Of a stretch of DNA of 6,695 bases, positions 6,272 through 6,695 are shown piece after piece. The stretch's first letter is position 1, and each line of letters starts with the position of its first letter. Origin of the DNA: Savagea sp. Lineage in GTDB: Bacteria; Bacillota; Bacilli; Bacillales_A; Planococcaceae. The position numbers and the translations under genes were made by a program. The stretch spans positions 1-6,695 of the forward strand of contig JASLHQ010000141.1 of assembly GCA_030152265.1 (NCBI GenBank), written 5' to 3'. The notes beneath the pieces were generated by a model. It saw nothing but the letters and a program-made list of their open reading frames with translations. It had not been told where the DNA came from and made no database searches.

Positions 6272-6280
6272 ATTTTAGCA
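6272..6280 (-). promoter_or_regulatory. Extended -10 promoter for the YdcF-like gene
   Basis: TGCTAAAAT (read 6280 to 6272) is a good extended -10. No clear -35 is seen because the expected place is occupied by the csp terminator stem. The start would be near 6265, giving a leader of about 28 nt. The site lies directly after the terminator T-run. Confidence 0.5.
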
Positions 6281-6282
6281 TG

Positions 6283-6312
6283 AAAAAACCCTCCCGCATA
6301 TGCGAGAGGGTT
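6283..6312 (-). terminator. Rho-independent terminator of the cold shock gene
   Basis: On the minus strand aaccctctcgcat / atgcgggagggtt (6312-6287) forms a 13-position stem with a single C-A mismatch and a palindromic cgcatatgcg centre, followed by a run of six T (6288-6283). It lies 16 bp after the csp stop. Confidence 0.9.
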
Positions 6313-6328
6313 GAATGTGTAAAATTAA

Positions 6329-6529
6329 TTACGCTTTGTTAACGTTAGTTGCTTGAAGTCCACGTTGTCCTTCTTCGATTTCGAAAGTAACGTCTTGACC
6401 TTCTTCTAAAGTTTTGAATCCTTCGCCTTGGATAGCAGTGAAGTGAACGAATACGTCGTCTCCTTCTTCGCGCTCGATGAATCCGAATCCTTTTTCTGCG
6501 TTAAACCATTTTACTTTACCTTGTTCCAT
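6329..6529 (-). CDS. csp: Cold shock protein, CspA/CspB family (66 aa)
   Basis: The product has 66 residues, the normal length for a single cold-shock domain. It starts MEQGKVKWFNAEKGFGFIER, so the nucleic-acid-binding RNP1 motif KGFGFIE is at residues 13-19 and RNP2 VFVHF at 26-30. The rest (TAIQGEGFKTLEEGQ...QRGLQATNVNKA) matches the family throughout. Such proteins bind single-stranded RNA and DNA in the cytoplasm and act as RNA chaperones during growth and cold adaptation. ATG 6529 follows GAGGAGG by 8 nt. An in-frame ATG at 6571 would add 14 residues foreign to the family and lacks an SD, so it is rejected. The gene is monocistronic, with promoter, long leader and terminator all visible. 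Which paralogue of the Bacillus cspB/cspC/cspD set it corresponds to cannot be told. Confidence 0.97.
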   Translation of the reverse strand: MEQGKVKWFNAEKGFGFIEREEGDDVFVHFTAIQGEGFKTLEEGQDVTFEIEEGQRGLQATNVNKA

Positions 6530-6537
6530 CTTTGTTT

Positions 6538-6544
6538 CCTCCTC
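6538..6544 (-). promoter_or_regulatory. Strong ribosome binding site of csp
   Basis: GAGGAGG lies 8 nt before ATG 6529 and directly follows the 3' base of the leader hairpin at 6545-6569. It sets the start at MEQGK rather than at the upstream in-frame ATG. Confidence 0.85.
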
Positions 6545-6569
6545 GTACGTTGCACCTTGCAAATCGTAC
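6545..6569 (-). promoter_or_regulatory. Leader hairpin abutting the csp Shine-Dalgarno
   Basis: In the csp mRNA, gtacg-at-ttgca can pair with tgcaacgtac across a 3-nt agg loop: ten base pairs with a 2-nt bulge. The 3' arm ends exactly where GAGGAGG begins. Csp leaders of other bacteria are known to use RNA structure to tune translation with temperature; that role here is inferred from position. Confidence 0.5.
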
Positions 6570-6634
6570 ATATGTTACTATCCTTGCTCTACCCTAGAAG
6601 TCGTCAAACGTATAACGTGACAAAGTCGTGCTTC

Positions 6635-6647
6635 GAACAAAAATAAT
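6635..6647 (-). promoter_or_regulatory. Bacillus-type cold box in the csp leader
   Basis: Read on the minus strand the sequence is ATTATTTTTGTTC. From memory this equals the cold-box element described in leaders of cold-induced Bacillus subtilis transcripts (cspB, cspC, bkd operon). It falls within the first bases after the predicted transcription start, roughly 105 nt before the start codon. Confidence 0.7.
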
Positions 6648-6655
6648 TCTTCTTT

Positions 6656-6684
6656 ATCATATCAAAGGAATTTACATAAAGCAA
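6656..6684 (-). promoter_or_regulatory. Sigma-A-like promoter of csp
   Basis: The -35 TTGCTT (6684-6679) and -10 TATGAT (6661-6656) are separated by exactly 17 bp. Transcription would begin near 6649, giving a leader of about 120 nt before ATG 6529. The long leader is typical for cold shock genes. Confidence 0.7.
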
Positions 6685-6695
6685 CAGTTATGATG

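Noticed and set aside
6530..6571. N-terminal extension of the cold shock protein from ATG 6571
   Set aside because: The 14 extra residues fall outside the conserved 66-residue family length, no SD precedes this ATG, and the strong GAGGAGG lies inside the extension.
6428..6646. Plus-strand open frame of 72 codons
   Set aside because: It is antisense to the csp gene and its leader. The Cys/Phe-rich sequence resembles no protein and no SD is seen.

Overview
The window looks like a chromosomal stretch of a moderately AT-rich, Gram-positive member of the Bacilli. The evidence is an LPQTG cell-wall-anchored surface protein, strong AGGAGG-type ribosome binding sites, a 66-residue Bacillus-type cold shock protein with a Bacillus-type cold box in its leader, and compact T-tailed hairpin terminators. 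Genus cannot be fixed from this sequence alone.

Layout from left to right. (1) Bases 1-3105 (+) hold the 3' part of a very long surface-protein gene whose start lies outside the window. It has nine consecutive SpaA/CnaB-type beta-sandwich repeats, Gly-rich and DPDPDP linkers, twelve copies of EPGPTP, and an LPQTG sorting signal. (2) A hairpin at 3135-3180 separates it from a convergent gene (3211-4347, -) for a membrane-anchored CAP-domain protein of YlbC type. (3) Divergent from that gene is a tight three-gene cluster (4415-5166, +): a 33-residue membrane peptide, a 150-residue acidic soluble protein and a 58-residue single-pass membrane protein. Two of the three are very small, and I recognise none of them. 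(4) The cluster ends in a 17-bp perfect hairpin that contains the last codons and the stop of the third gene and abuts the end of a convergent gene (5179-6237, -) for a multi-pass membrane protein with a YdcF/DUF218 domain. (5) Last on the minus strand is a cold shock protein gene (6329-6529) with its own terminator, strong SD, a roughly 120-nt leader carrying a cold box and an SD-adjacent hairpin, and a good sigma-A-like promoter near the right edge.

Most of the proteins act at the envelope: wall-anchored adhesin or pilin-like stalk, membrane-tethered CAP protein, YdcF-type membrane protein and two tiny membrane proteins. No shared pathway is demonstrated, because the genes are arranged convergently or divergently and seem to be separate transcription units. 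The least described part is the three-gene cluster 4415-5166. The best-supported regulatory find is the csp leader. For both longer minus-strand genes the longest open frame begins at a GTG next to or inside the Shine-Dalgarno sequence, so I moved their starts downstream (ATG 4347 and TTG 6237). The csp start was likewise moved to 6529.
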